A stretch of 64,000 nucleotides of DNA from positions 6,992,501-7,056,500 of the forward strand of contig NZ_CP047146.1 of assembly GCF_009834125.1 (NCBI RefSeq), given 5' to 3'. The number at the start of each line of letters is the position of its first letter. Positions within the stretch are counted from its first letter, which is position 1. Below the pieces are notes generated by a model. It saw only the letters and a list, made by a program, of their open reading frames with translations, ran no database searches and was not told the origin of the DNA. Position numbers and translations under genes: made by a program. Positions 24,976 to 33,190 of this stretch are shown in pieces. Source of the DNA: Streptomyces sp. GS7 (lineage in GTDB: Bacteria; Actinomycetota; Actinomycetes; Streptomycetales; Streptomycetaceae).

Positions 24976-25610
24976 CTTCCCCCGGCGGCAGGCGGCGATG
25001 ACACCGGCGTTGTAGAACTGCGAGTCCGCTCGCAGGATGCGTATGCCGGTGCAGCCGGCCTCGACGGCGGTGGCCAGGGTCTCGCTGACGAGTTTCGGGG
25101 CGCCGCGGGAGTCGGCTGCCTTGCCGCGGCGCATCCGCACGGTGGCGCTTACCAGCAGGGAGGCGGGAGTGCAGATGGTGGCGAGCAGGGGGTGCAGGGT
25201 GCGGATCGGAGCCGGGCTGCAGCGGGGCGCGAGCGGCCAGTTCGCCGAGGAACCTGCGGTGCACGGCATGGAGTTGAAGGGCATGGCCGTGGGTGAACTC
25301 GCGCAGGAACGTGCCCAGTGTGGAGGTAGCACGGATGCCTCCGAACACGGCCGGCATGGCTCCGTGTCGCAGGACGTCGAGGTCGTCGATGCTGTCCGCG
25401 CCTGCGGCCATGCACGATGCTGGTGACCTTGGCGTCCGCCGCCGCACCCGCGTCGTTCTTCGTAGCGGTCAGCTTGACCTTCTGCGTGACCAGCCGGGCC
25501 AGACCACACTGCTCGGCCAGCCGCATCACCGGGACCAGCCCGGCATGGGCGATCAGATTCGGATCATCGAACGCAGCGGAGACCGCCGCTGGCGTATGGG
25601 GAACTTGCAT
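24976..25610 (-). pseudogene. IS1380-family transposase remnant, frameshifted
   Basis: The opening MQVPHTPAAVSAAFDDPNLI then AHAGLVPVMRLAEQCGLARL is the N-terminus of actinobacterial IS1380-type transposases. Reading passes through at least two more frames: DDLDVLRHGAMPAVFGGIRA, then LVSETLATAVEAGCTGIRIL and RADSQFYNAGVIAACRRG, which includes the second catalytic Asp region. It is cut off there. Several frameshifts and the missing C-terminal half make it dead. Confidence 0.8.
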
Positions 25611-25823
25611 CTCGGAAGTGCCTTGCTGATCGCGCCTGGTGAAAGCCTCAAGAACTCCCACCATCACAGGTAACAAGGCACTTCCTCGTTTCCCCGAAAC
25701 GCTATCCACAAGGCGCCAGTCGGTGGATCAAGGTTAAGTCGGTTCGGTGTGATTCACCAACGCGCTCTCCAATGCTCACCCGCGCGCGTACCGTAGTGGC
25801 CAGTTGACGTGCAGGGGGCTGGC

Positions 25824-26177
25824 ATGAAGCACAGGGATGAGGACTACATCGCCGCGTTAGAAGCCATGGTGGGGGTTCTGAGGGAGTGGGCCCGAGAGGG
25901 CCGGACCGACTCCTACAAGGCACTGAGCGAGGCCGTGGCACCGGAGCACCGGGTGCACTACCACGGCCGGATGATGTCGCTCCTGCTGGCGGACGTCTGC
26001 CGCCAGGACAGCACCGGGTCCGAGCCGTTACTCTCGGCGCTGGTGGTCAATGGGGCGAGCCAGAAGCCGTCCGACCAGTTCTTCGAGCTGGCCGTTACCG
26101 AGTTTCAGCGTAGGGATCCGGACTGGACCTGGGAGCGGGAGCGCGATGCAGTGTTCGCCCGCTATCGGGCGAGCTGA
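25824..26177 (+). CDS. Hypothetical 117-residue protein
   Basis: An intact small gene with a good AGGGGG site six bases before the ATG at 25824. The product is soluble and helical (EDYIAALEAMVGVLREWARE, then SLLLADVCRQDSTGSEPLLS) with no membrane segment or known catalytic motif. The central part (RVHYHGRMMSLLLADV) and the end (DPDWTWERERDAVFARYRA) are well ordered, so it looks like a real coding gene. I cannot assign a function. It stands alone between IS remnants. Confidence 0.65.
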   Translation: MKHRDEDYIAALEAMVGVLREWAREGRTDSYKALSEAVAPEHRVHYHGRMMSLLLADVCRQDSTGSEPLLSALVVNGASQKPSDQFFELAVTEFQRRDPDWTWERERDAVFARYRAS

Positions 26178-26379
26178 CGGCGTCACTCTCAGCGGGGCTA
26201 GCGATCTGCCAGCCTTGCTCTCCGTGGGCGAGGGCCTTGGGCACGATGCAGACAGAGACCCAGCACACGGCCTTCGTCTCGCCGGTCGCCGGGACTGCGG
26301 CAGCTCGTCCAGACATACGGTGTTGATCTTCTAAATCGAGTCGGTGCATTGTCAGTGCCGCCCCCTAGCATGCGCTGCC

Positions 26380-26503
26380 ATGAGCAAGCGCAGGGAGTGT
26401 GAGTTCTCTGGGTGTGGCCGGGAGGCCAACCGCGGGGTGCTCTGCCAAAGCCAGGGTGCACTGGCGCAGTGGGCCGAATTCGGTCGGCATCATCGGGCAG
26501 GGC
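26380..26503 (+). pseudogene. Cysteine-rich N-terminal fragment cut by IS
   Basis: MSKRRECEFSGCGREANRGV then LCQSQGALAQW resembles the zinc-binding opening of HNH-type or similar small actinobacterial proteins (C-x4-C spacing followed by LC). The IS5 element at 26506 interrupts it after about 40 residues, and no continuation is found beyond the element. Confidence 0.45.
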
Positions 26504-26566
26504 TAAGAGCTCCTAACGCAACGCTGGTAGCCGTGTCCTCCGGACGGGTGTGTCGGTTGCTGGGGT

Positions 26567-27393
26567 ATGGGCAAGCGGAACCCTCAACCCTGGCTGGTTG
26601 ACGATGAGTTGTCGTCGAGAATCGAGCCGTTGCTGCCATCGTCACCCGATGGTCAGCGGCGGCCGGGGCGGAAGAAGGCTCTGGAGGACCGCAAGGTGCT
26701 GTGCGGCATCCTGTTCGTCCTCTACACCGGCATCCAGTGGGAATGGCTTCCCGGTGAGCTCGGGTTCGGCTCGGGGATGACCTGCCGGCGGCGGCTGCGG
26801 GACTGGAACAACGCAGGGGTGTGGCAGCGGCTGCACGAGATGCTGCTGGACGAGCTGCGAGCCACCGACCGTCTGGACATGTCGCGGGCGGTGATCGACA
26901 GCTCCCACGTCCGGGCGCTCAAGGGCGGCCCAAAACCGGGCGGAGCCCGGTCGACCGGGGCCGGCCGGGCTCCAAACACCACGTGATCTGCGACGCCGCC
27001 GGCATCCCGCTGGCTGTCACCCTGACCGGCGGGAACCGCAGCGACGTCACCCAGCTGATGCCCCTGCTGGAAGCGATCCCCTCCATCCGCGGGAAACGCG
27101 GCCGGCCCCGCAAGCGACCGAAGGAGGTCTACGCCGACCGCGGCTACGACCACGACTGCTACCGCCGCCAGGTCTGGGCGAAGGGCATCAAGCCGGTCAT
27201 CGCCCGGCGCGGCACTGACCACGGCTCCGGACTGGGCACCAAGCGATGGGTCGTGGAACAGACCATCGCGCTCCTGCACTGGTTCGGCCGCCTGCGCATC
27301 CGCTGGGAAACCCGAGACGACATCCACGAGGCGTTCCTCAAACTCGCCTGCTCGCTGATCTGCTGGCGACGCCTGCAAAATACGTTGCGTTAG
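26567..27393 (+). CDS. IS5-family transposase made by -1 frameshifting
   Basis: The first frame (26567-26986) gives MGKRNPQPWLVDDELSSRIE, the helix-turn-helix region, and the first catalytic Asp in AVIDSSHVRALKGG. The second frame, one base back, carries the rest: HVICDAAGIPLAVTLTGGNR, VYADRGYDHDCYRRQVW (second Asp) and KRWVVEQTIALLHWFGRLR (Glu). They join at the slippery heptamer CCCAAAA (26929-26935), giving a fusion of about 275 residues. Neither frame alone has the full DDE triad. Confidence 0.85.
26929..26935 (+). promoter_or_regulatory. Programmed -1 frameshift site
   Basis: CCCAAAA read as C CCA AAA in the first transposase frame. Slipping back one base gives CCC AAA and enters the second frame. 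It fits the X XXY YYZ rule and sits in the overlap of the two frames. The truncated copy at 13763-14190 keeps the same heptamer. Confidence 0.75.
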
Positions 27394-27400
27394 GACCTCT

Positions 27401-27539
27401 AAGAGCTCGTAACACGATCTTGTCGAGTTGTCCTGGTCGGGCGTGAATGGTAGGTCGATTCGGCCGTTCGTGGAGTGTGAGTACCCGGCCGTGGATCGTG
27501 GACGACGACCTGGCGCGGGTCGTCATGCCTGGAGGTTGC
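27401..27539 (+). mobile_element. 5' fragment of a second IS5-type element
   Basis: Begins AGAGCTCGTAACACGATCTT, which matches, in the opposite orientation, the end of the remnant at 29820-30258. It holds a transposase start (RSWSVSTRPWIVDDDLA) that breaks off at the end of the MFS gene. With the other remnant it brackets the MarR/MFS module in inverted orientation. Confidence 0.8.
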
Positions 27540-28994
27540 CTACGACGAGAGGTCGTCGCCGTCGGTCTGTTCCACTAGCCGGACCTCGTCGGCGGGCAGG
27601 CGCTCCGCGGGCGTGAGCCGGGTGGATCGGGCGGGCAGGAACCAGGCAAGGGCGGCGGCGAGGACACAGAAGCCGGCGGAGAACCACAGCACCATGGTGT
27701 AACCACCCACCGTTGGCTGACCGTTGCCGCTGACATGAGCGGCCAGGATGGTGGCGGTGAGCGCGCTGCCCAGGGAAAAGCCGGTGAAGCGGACCACTTG
27801 GTAGCAGCCCATGGCGCTACCTGTCTCCCGGGCGGGGATCGACTGCACGATCAAACCGGGAATCGCGGCGAAGGTGGTGCCCAGTCCCACTCCCAGGACG
27901 CCCGTCATCACGAAGGCTTGCCACAGGGCGCCATGGAAGACCGCGAAGAATCCGCAGCCCAGCGCGGCTACGAGGCAGCCCATCGTCAGCACCGCCCGGA
28001 TCCCTATGCGTGTCACCAAGGCCGGCAGGGTGCGGGAGCTGATCAGCATGAAGAAGGACAGGGGGATGAGGACGAGGCCGGCCATGACGGCCGATGCGGA
28101 GAACCCGAATCCGCCCGAGCGTGGGGATTGCACAAACTCCGTCACCCCCGAAAGCACCATGTACATCGCGACGCCGAGCACCATGGCGCAGGCATCGGCG
28201 GAAAACACGGATGGATGGCGCAGCAGACGCAGCTGAACCAGCGGGTTCCCGGCGCGCAGCTGCTGCACGACCCACGCCGCGAAGAGCACTACGCCGACGG
28301 CCAACAGGCCGATGATCGCCGGCGAACCCCAACCCCACTGTGTCCCCTCTGCCACTGACACCAGTGCGGCGACCATCGCCAGCGCGAGCAGCACGGCACC
28401 GGCCCAGTCGAACCGGTTGGGGGCGCTACGCCCCGCGCTCGACGGTATGACTGCAGCGACACAGATCAACGCGAGGCCGGACACGATCGCGCCGAACCAG
28501 TACGCACCCGCCAATCCCCACGCCTCGGCGATCACCCCGCTGATCGGGTAACCGGCGCCGAGGCCGGCCCCCGCCGATACCGACAACAGCGCAATCATCG
28601 GCGCGACCTTGGCCTGCGGCAGTTCTTCCCGAGCGGTGGCCATCGCCAGCGGCGCCAGCCCGAGCCCGACGCCCTGCAGTCCGCGGCCGACGAGCAGCAT
28701 CCCCAAGCCGCCGGCCAGCGCAGCCACGACACCGCCCGCCGTGACCACGGCCAAGCCGCCGAGCAACGTCACTCGCCGTCGCGGGCCGTCGCCGAGCCGG
28801 CCCAGGACCGGGGAACTCGCCGCGCCGACCAGCAGCGCCACCGTCAGCGACCGCTGCGCCGTACTCAGCGACTCATGAAAATCGCGAGCAACGGTGGGGA
28901 TGAGCGGAGCACCGAACGAACTGATGATGCTGGAGACCAGCGTGGCCAGCACCAGCACCGGCCCGATCAGCGCGCTGCGAGGCCTCTCGGTCAT
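27540..28994 (-). CDS. MFS drug exporter, DHA2-like
   Basis: A 484-residue inner-membrane proton-coupled efflux protein with about 14 hydrophobic segments. Markers are the N-terminal domain start SFGAPLIPTVARDFHESLST, the loop LGRLGDGPRRRVTLLGG (motif A), LLVGRGLQGVGLGLAPLAMA (motif B-like Arg), and GAGLGAGYPISGVIAE (motif C-like). The ATG at 28994 is seven bases from GAGGGGG and overlaps the stop of the 87-residue gene upstream (TGATG). An ATG at 28998-29000 sits too close to the site. Control by the divergent MarR protein is likely. The drug or metabolite exported is unknown. Confidence 0.88.
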   Translation of the reverse strand: MTERPRSALIGPVLVLATLVSSIISSFGAPLIPTVARDFHESLSTAQRSLTVALLVGAASSPVLGRLGDGPRRRVTLLGGLAVVTAGGVVAALAGGLGMLLVGRGLQGVGLGLAPLAMATAREELPQAKVAPMIALLSVSAGAGLGAGYPISGVIAEAWGLAGAYWFGAIVSGLALICVAAVIPSSAGRSAPNRFDWAGAVLLALAMVAALVSVAEGTQWGWGSPAIIGLLAVGVVLFAAWVVQQLRAGNPLVQLRLLRHPSVFSADACAMVLGVAMYMVLSGVTEFVQSPRSGGFGFSASAVMAGLVLIPLSFFMLISSRTLPALVTRIGIRAVLTMGCLVAALGCGFFAVFHGALWQAFVMTGVLGVGLGTTFAAIPGLIVQSIPARETGSAMGCYQVVRFTGFSLGSALTATILAAHVSGNGQPTVGGYTMVLWFSAGFCVLAAALAWFLPARSTRLTPAERLPADEVRLVEQTDGDDLSS

Positions 28995-29257
28995 CACCAT
29001 GCCCCCTCGGTCTGCCGCGTGCCGATCAGTTGCTCAACAACCTCGCCCGCGCCGATCAGTGCCGCAAGCTCCGTGTCTCCAAGGCCGAGCAACGCACCGT
29101 GGAGAACCTGCGTGATGTGCGCGACGAACTCCGAGGAGTCGCCGACGACGCCATCGGTGACCTGAACGCAGGACGGCTGGAAGGAGCGCGCGATGCCGAC
29201 CGCAGCATCGTCCGGCTGACCGATGATCCGCCGGGTCAGCACGTGACCTATGACCAT
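28994..29257 (-). CDS. Small 87-residue protein coupled to MFS exporter
   Basis: MVIGHVLTRRIIGQPDDAAV, then GIARSFQPSCVQVTDGVVGD and SEFVAHITQVLHGALLGLGD. The start has an excellent GGGAGG site six bases upstream, and the stop overlaps the MFS start by one base, so it is a real first gene of the operon. It is soluble with amphipathic helices and no membrane segment. I do not recognise a family. The reverse strand here is also open upstream of the MarR start, but that reading lacks a binding site. A role with the exporter or regulator is inferred from context only. Confidence 0.6.
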   Translation of the reverse strand: MVIGHVLTRRIIGQPDDAAVGIARSFQPSCVQVTDGVVGDSSEFVAHITQVLHGALLGLGDTELAALIGAGEVVEQLIGTRQTEGAW

Positions 29258-29275
29258 GAGACCTCCCAGGAAAAG

Positions 29276-29294
29276 TGCGTGCGACTTGCACGCA
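29276..29294. promoter_or_regulatory. Inverted repeat, likely MarR operator 1
   Basis: TGCGTGC, five bases, GCACGCA: a perfect 7-base dyad in the space between the MarR gene and the efflux operon, about 20 bases upstream of the operon start. Confidence 0.55.
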
Positions 29295-29311
29295 ACAACG
29301 TACGCCCATTC

Positions 29312-29326
29312 CGTGCGTTTCGCACG
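29312..29326. promoter_or_regulatory. Inverted repeat, likely MarR operator 2
   Basis: CGTGCGTTTCGCACG is a perfect 6-base dyad with a 3-base centre. It shares the GTGCG half-site with the first repeat and lies 12 bases before the MarR start. Two such sites between divergent genes are typical for autoregulated MarR systems. Confidence 0.55.
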
Positions 29327-29338
29327 TATTATTGTTGG

Positions 29339-29782
29339 ATGGCGAATAGGGGATTGGCACGTGACCTGGAGCGGGCACTGGGACAGCTGCTGCTGCGGCG
29401 CAACCGCAACACGCTCTACGACGCGGTCCTCGACTCGGCACCGACGGATGTCGATCGTCAGACCTACCCGGTACTCAGTGGGCTGGCTCGACTCGGACCG
29501 CAATCGGCGGCGCGGCTTGCCGACGAGGTCGGCATCGACCGATCCGGCGCAAGTCGCTATGCCGACCGGCTCGAAAGCGCGGGCCTGCTCGAGCGCAGCC
29601 CCGACCCCTGCGACGGCCGGGCCACCTTGCTCACATTGACGCCCAAGGGTCGCGCCACGGTCACTAAGCTCCGCAACGCGCTGACCCGGCACCTTGCGGG
29701 CCTGATCGCGGACTGGCCCGATGGGCAGGCGCAGGCACTGATCGACGGCATTCGCCTGCTCATCGACACGCCCCCGGACTGA
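29339..29782 (+). CDS. MarR-family transcriptional regulator
   Basis: 147 residues. The winged helix runs from residue 40 to 105: TYPVLSGLARLGPQSAARLA, DEVGIDRSGASRYADRLESA, GLLERSPDPCDGRATLLTLT. The DxR wing motif (DPCDGR) is present. The ATG at 29339 has no strong binding site, so the message may be leaderless. A longer frame to 29030 would overlap the facing operon and its operators and is rejected. It is divergent from the 87-residue gene and MFS exporter, which it probably represses. Confidence 0.85.
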   Translation: MANRGLARDLERALGQLLLRRNRNTLYDAVLDSAPTDVDRQTYPVLSGLARLGPQSAARLADEVGIDRSGASRYADRLESAGLLERSPDPCDGRATLLTLTPKGRATVTKLRNALTRHLAGLIADWPDGQAQALIDGIRLLIDTPPD

Positions 29783-29819
29783 CTCCTTCGGCCGCCGATG
29801 CCGGACGGATCCTCCGTTT

Positions 29820-30258
29820 GAGCTCGTAACGATCACGATCGATGCTTCTTCAATCGCCTCCAGCAGATGAGGTCGCAGGCCAATGAGGCAAAGGCATCGT
29901 GGAGTTCGGTGCGGCGTTCCCAGCGGACGGCGAGACGTTTGAACTGGTGGAGGAGGGCGAAGGTCTGCTCCACGACGTAGCGGAGTTTGCCCAGGCCCTT
30001 GATGTTCAGGGCGCCCTTGCGGGAGATGACCGGCAGGATCCGACGCTTACACAGCTCTCGCCGGTTGGGGTTGGAGTCGTAACACTTGTCGCCGAGAAGT
30101 GAGTCGGGGCGGCGGCGCGGGCGGCCGGGCCGTCCGGCCACGGGCGGGATGCCGTCGACGAGGGCGAGGGTCTGGGTGACGTCGTTGACGGACCGAATCG
30201 ACCTACCAGTCACACCCGACCAGGACAGCTCAACAAGCTCGTGTTACGAGCTCTAAGA
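29820..30258 (-). mobile_element. Internally deleted IS5-type element
   Basis: Both ends carry GAGCTCGTAAC (complement at the right), so the element is terminally complete but only 439 bases long. The start region and the C-terminal half of the transposase are joined with the middle missing. Its right-end sequence matches the fragment at 27401-27539 in inverted orientation. Confidence 0.8.
29833..30213 (-). pseudogene. IS5-type transposase, internally deleted
   Basis: A 126-residue frame: VGRSIRS-like start sequence fused to DVTQTLALVDGIPPVAGRPG, then LLGDKCYDSNPNRRELCKRR (Asp region; the usual DRGYD is DKCYD) and LRYVVEQTFALLHQFKRLAV (Glu). The first catalytic Asp region is deleted. Confidence 0.8.
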
Positions 30259-30275
30259 GCGCCCGGCAGTAGGCG

Positions 30276-30416
30276 TCATTTCAGGCGCTTGGTGGTTGGG
30301 CGGCCGTCCCAGCGGTAGCGCGGGGTCGCACGGCGGATGAGCATACGCAGTGTGACGATCGCAGCGGACAGGTAGAGGTAGAAGCCCACGGCCCGGCTGC
30401 GCTTCTCGGCGCAGCG
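30276..30416 (-). pseudogene. C-terminal fragment of IS5-type transposase
   Basis: EKRSRAVGFYLYLSAAIVTL then RMLIRRATPRYRWDGRPTTK and RLK is the normal end of the transposase group whose N-terminal part lies at 31928-32482. That other piece stops at RRCTEKRSRA, almost exactly where this one starts. The two share about 40 bases of similar sequence, so they come from two related copies rather than one split gene. Confidence 0.7.
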
Positions 30417-30537
30417 CGTAGCTTGTCGCGGGGCGCAGGGCCTTCGCAACGGGTGGCGGCCTCTGCTTTCCACAGAGAATCCACAAGATTTTCCGCCATC
30501 ATCGCCATAGTTTCCAAGGTGAGAAAGGGGAAGCGTG

Positions 30538-31818
30538 ATGGACTTCTCAGGAAAACGGCTGTGGTCGCTGGCACTGGCGCTGACCGTGGGACTGTCCGCG
30601 TCGGCATGCGCGGGGAAGGGCAGTGCCCCTAGTAGCCGTACCAGCTCGTCGGCGCTCTCCGCAGCAGCCCTCCCGCCGGCCGCGTCCGCATCCGAGCCCT
30701 CGTGTCAGTCCTCGGCCGCACCTGCGCAGTCGCAGCTGGGCGGTGTCCACACCGCGAGTCTGACCGTCCCGCCCCGGCCCTTCGGACTGGTCTACGCCCG
30801 GACGGGCCACATCGCCTTCGCCGCGTTGAAGACGGAACTCGGGGTGCTGTCCACAGACAGCACCCAGCCCCGGCTCCTACGCAAGATTCCGCTTCCGGCC
30901 GCCAGCGTGGGGAAGGAAGGCGCCACCGGCGTCGCCCTCACCCATGACGGACGCGAACTGCTCATCGCCGCGGGCAGCGGAGCGATCGTGGTGGACGCGG
31001 CCAAGGCTGCGGCAGGAACACCGGGAGCCGTGCTGGGAACGCTCACCGGCACGGCCGGGACCAGCGCGATCGAGGTGACCGTCTCACCCGATGACCACTA
31101 CGCCTTCGTCAGCCAGGAATACGGAGACGCCAGCACCGGCCACCGCGGCGACATCGAGGTCTTCGACCTGCGCAAGGCACTTCGCGGTGGATTCGGCCAA
31201 AGCTCCCTCATCGGCAGCCTGACCCTGGGCCAAGCCGTGGTCGGCACCGCCATCTCCCCCAACGGACGCTGGCTGTACGCGACCAGTGAGGTCGCCCCAA
31301 GCCAGAAACCGACAGCAGGCGGCAAGCACGGCGAGCTCAGCGTCATCGACCTCGCCACCTTGGAAGCGACTCCGCAAAAGGCCCTGCGTGGCAGCGTCCT
31401 GGCCGGATGCAACCCCGTACGGGTAGCCCCCTCACCGGACGGGAAGACGGTATGGGTCACAGCCCGCAAGAGCAACGCCCTGCTCGCCTTCGACGCCGCA
31501 AAACTCACCACCGACCCCCAGCACGCCCTGCTGACCTCCGTCCAGGTCGGCACCGCCCCCGTCGGCCTGACCTTCGTACGAGGCGGCAGCCGCATCATCA
31601 CCGCCGACACCAACCGATTCCACACCCCAGGCGCCACCACCGGACTGACCGTGGTCGACACCCGGGCCGCCCTCACCGGCAAACCAGCCAACCTCGGACG
31701 CATCCAAACCGGCGCCTTCCCCCGGGAGTTCGCTCTCAGCCCCGACGCAAAGACCCTGCTCGTCTCGGACCACGACTCAAACCAGATCCAAGCGATCGAC
31801 ACCACCACGCTGCCATAG
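30538..31818 (+). CDS. Beta-propeller (YncE-like) lipoprotein
   Basis: A 426-residue exported protein. The signal peptide KRLWSLALALTVGLSASAC ends in a lipobox cysteine near residue 25. A low-complexity S/A/P linker follows. Then come repeated blades: GVALTHDGRELLIAAGSGAI, VTVSPDDHYAFVSQEYGDAS, TAISPNGRWLYATSEVAPSQ, RVAPSPDGKTVWVTARKSNA and FALSPDAKTLLVSDHDSNQI. These match seven-bladed YncE/lactonase-like propellers. It may bind or present a ligand at the outer face of the membrane. The ATG at 30538 follows AAGGGGAAG. The gene lies alone between IS remnants. Confidence 0.8.
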   Translation: MDFSGKRLWSLALALTVGLSASACAGKGSAPSSRTSSSALSAAALPPAASASEPSCQSSAAPAQSQLGGVHTASLTVPPRPFGLVYARTGHIAFAALKTELGVLSTDSTQPRLLRKIPLPAASVGKEGATGVALTHDGRELLIAAGSGAIVVDAAKAAAGTPGAVLGTLTGTAGTSAIEVTVSPDDHYAFVSQEYGDASTGHRGDIEVFDLRKALRGGFGQSSLIGSLTLGQAVVGTAISPNGRWLYATSEVAPSQKPTAGGKHGELSVIDLATLEATPQKALRGSVLAGCNPVRVAPSPDGKTVWVTARKSNALLAFDAAKLTTDPQHALLTSVQVGTAPVGLTFVRGGSRIITADTNRFHTPGATTGLTVVDTRAALTGKPANLGRIQTGAFPREFALSPDAKTLLVSDHDSNQIQAIDTTTLP

Positions 31819-31869
31819 GGGCGTCGGCAGCAGGCGCGCTGGGTGGCCTATCGGGCGCCGGAGACCGAG

Positions 31870-31934
31870 CAGGCACGAGCCCAGTCGATCATGGAGTTCT
31901 CTACGCTCAGTGATCACCGGAGGGCTCGTGCCTG
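31870..31934. repeat. 13-base inverted repeat at IS remnant start
   Basis: CAGGCACGAGCCC (31870-31882) and GGGCTCGTGCCTG (31922-31934) are perfect complements 39 bases apart. The right arm overlaps the GTG start of the transposase fragment, so the hairpin could hide its start. It may mark the IS end. Confidence 0.7.
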
Positions 31935-32482
31935 TCCTGCCATCATGCGTGCTCGAACCGCTGTGGGACCAGTTCGCGGCGCTGCTGCCCAAGCACGTCG
32001 ACTCGCACCCGCTCGGCTGCCAGGCATACGACCGCATGATCGGCCTGGAGCTCGACGAACTGTCCGTTGACGGCTGCATCACCAAGGCCCCCTGCGGCGG
32101 CGAGGCCGCCGGGCGCTCGCCGGTGGACCGGGGCAAGCAGGGCCTGAAGCGCTCGGTGGCCACCGAGGGCACCGGCGTCCCGCTGGGCATCGTCTCGGCT
32201 GGGGCCAACCGCCACGACTCCCCGCTGCTCGTGCCCACCCTCAAGGCCGCCGACGAGCAGGTCGGCGGGCTTCCCGATCAAGTCAACGTGAACCTGGACC
32301 GCGGCTACGACAGCGACAAGACCCGTTGCTCGCTCGAGGAGTTGGGCTTCACCGGCGAGATCGCCCGCAAGGGCGTCCCCGCCCCCGTCGAGGCCGGCAA
32401 GAGGTGGGTGGTGGAGCGGAGCCACGCGTGGATGAACGGCTTCGGCAAGCTACGGCGCTGCACCGAGAAGCGCAGCCGGGCC
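31928..32482 (+). pseudogene. IS5-type transposase, internally deleted and truncated
   Basis: Starts VPVLPSCVLEPLWDQFAALL. About 60 residues are missing after HPLGC, where the text jumps to YDRMIGLELDELSVDGCITK. Asp and Glu regions of the DDE core remain (NLDRGYDSDKTRC, KRWVVERSHAWMNGF). It ends at RRCTEKRSRA, where the tdk repeat begins. The tdk-bearing repeat was therefore joined to, or captured at, this IS. Confidence 0.8.
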
Positions 32483-33190
32483 GAGGACTCGAACCTGCGG
32501 CCAAGGCCACCCTCCGCTCCCCAACGCTCGCTCCCCCATGGCCAGCACGGCCGACAAACAACGCGACGCACTTCTCGCCGGCCAGAGGTCAAGTGGCGGT
32601 GACCGGCAGCACGTCCGACGACAGCGCCGCTCCCCGCGCCGCAGCGCTCGTCATCCGCCTGCGGTGATGACGTCGACACAGCACCTCGTACCCAACCTCC
32701 GCCGCCGACTGAGCCACATCGCCCACGACAACCTGCTCCCCCTCGACGACCATCTCCCCACCCACGGTGCGCGCATTGTGCGTAGCCCGAGCACCACACC
32801 AGCACATCGCCTCGACCTGCAAAGTCTCCAAGCGATCCGCAAGCTCGATCAGACGCTGGGAGCCAGGAAACAGCCTCGTCCGGAAGTCAGTGGTGATACC
32901 GAACGCGAAGACGTCCAGCTCCAAGTCGTCCACGATCCGGGCCAGTTGGTCGATCTGCCCGGACAGCAGGAACTGGGCCTCGTCCACGATCACGTAGTCG
33001 ACCCGCCCACCCCGAGACAACTGCTCCACCACATATCCATACAGATCCAACCCCGGCCCGGCCTCCACCGCATCGGTCACCAGCCCCAGACGCGACGACA
33101 GCTTGCCCTCACCCGCACGGTCATCACGCGTGAAGATCAACCCCTGCAGACCACGCGACGTTCGATTATGTTCGATTTGTAGCGCCAAAG
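32483..33190. repeat. Right copy of long tdk direct repeat
   Basis: Partner of 287-1018 in the same orientation. It contains the body of the intact tdk. Beyond 33190 this copy continues as tdk N-terminus, whereas the left copy turns into island sequence. Confidence 0.85.

Larger units (their letters stand above)
26506..27400 (+). mobile_element. Intact IS5-family element with two-frame transposase
   Basis: Terminal repeats AGAGCTCCTAACGCAAC at the left and the complement of AGAGGTCCTAACGCAAC at the right (one mismatch in 17). Length is 895 bases. The same element, truncated, lies at 13702-14190. The right end directly touches a remnant of a different IS at 27401. Confidence 0.9.

Noticed and set aside
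29030..29338. Longer start for the MarR gene
   Set aside because: It would run over the efflux operon's first gene and both operator dyads. The ATG at 29339 gives a normal MarR length.
29258..29836. 280-residue minus-strand frame opposite MarR
   Set aside because: Only its last 87 residues have a proper start site and coupling to the exporter; the rest mirrors the MarR gene.
13756..30213. Intact two-frame IS5 genes at 13763 and 29833
   Set aside because: The first is cut after its first frame and carries a duplication; the second lacks the middle of its transposase.
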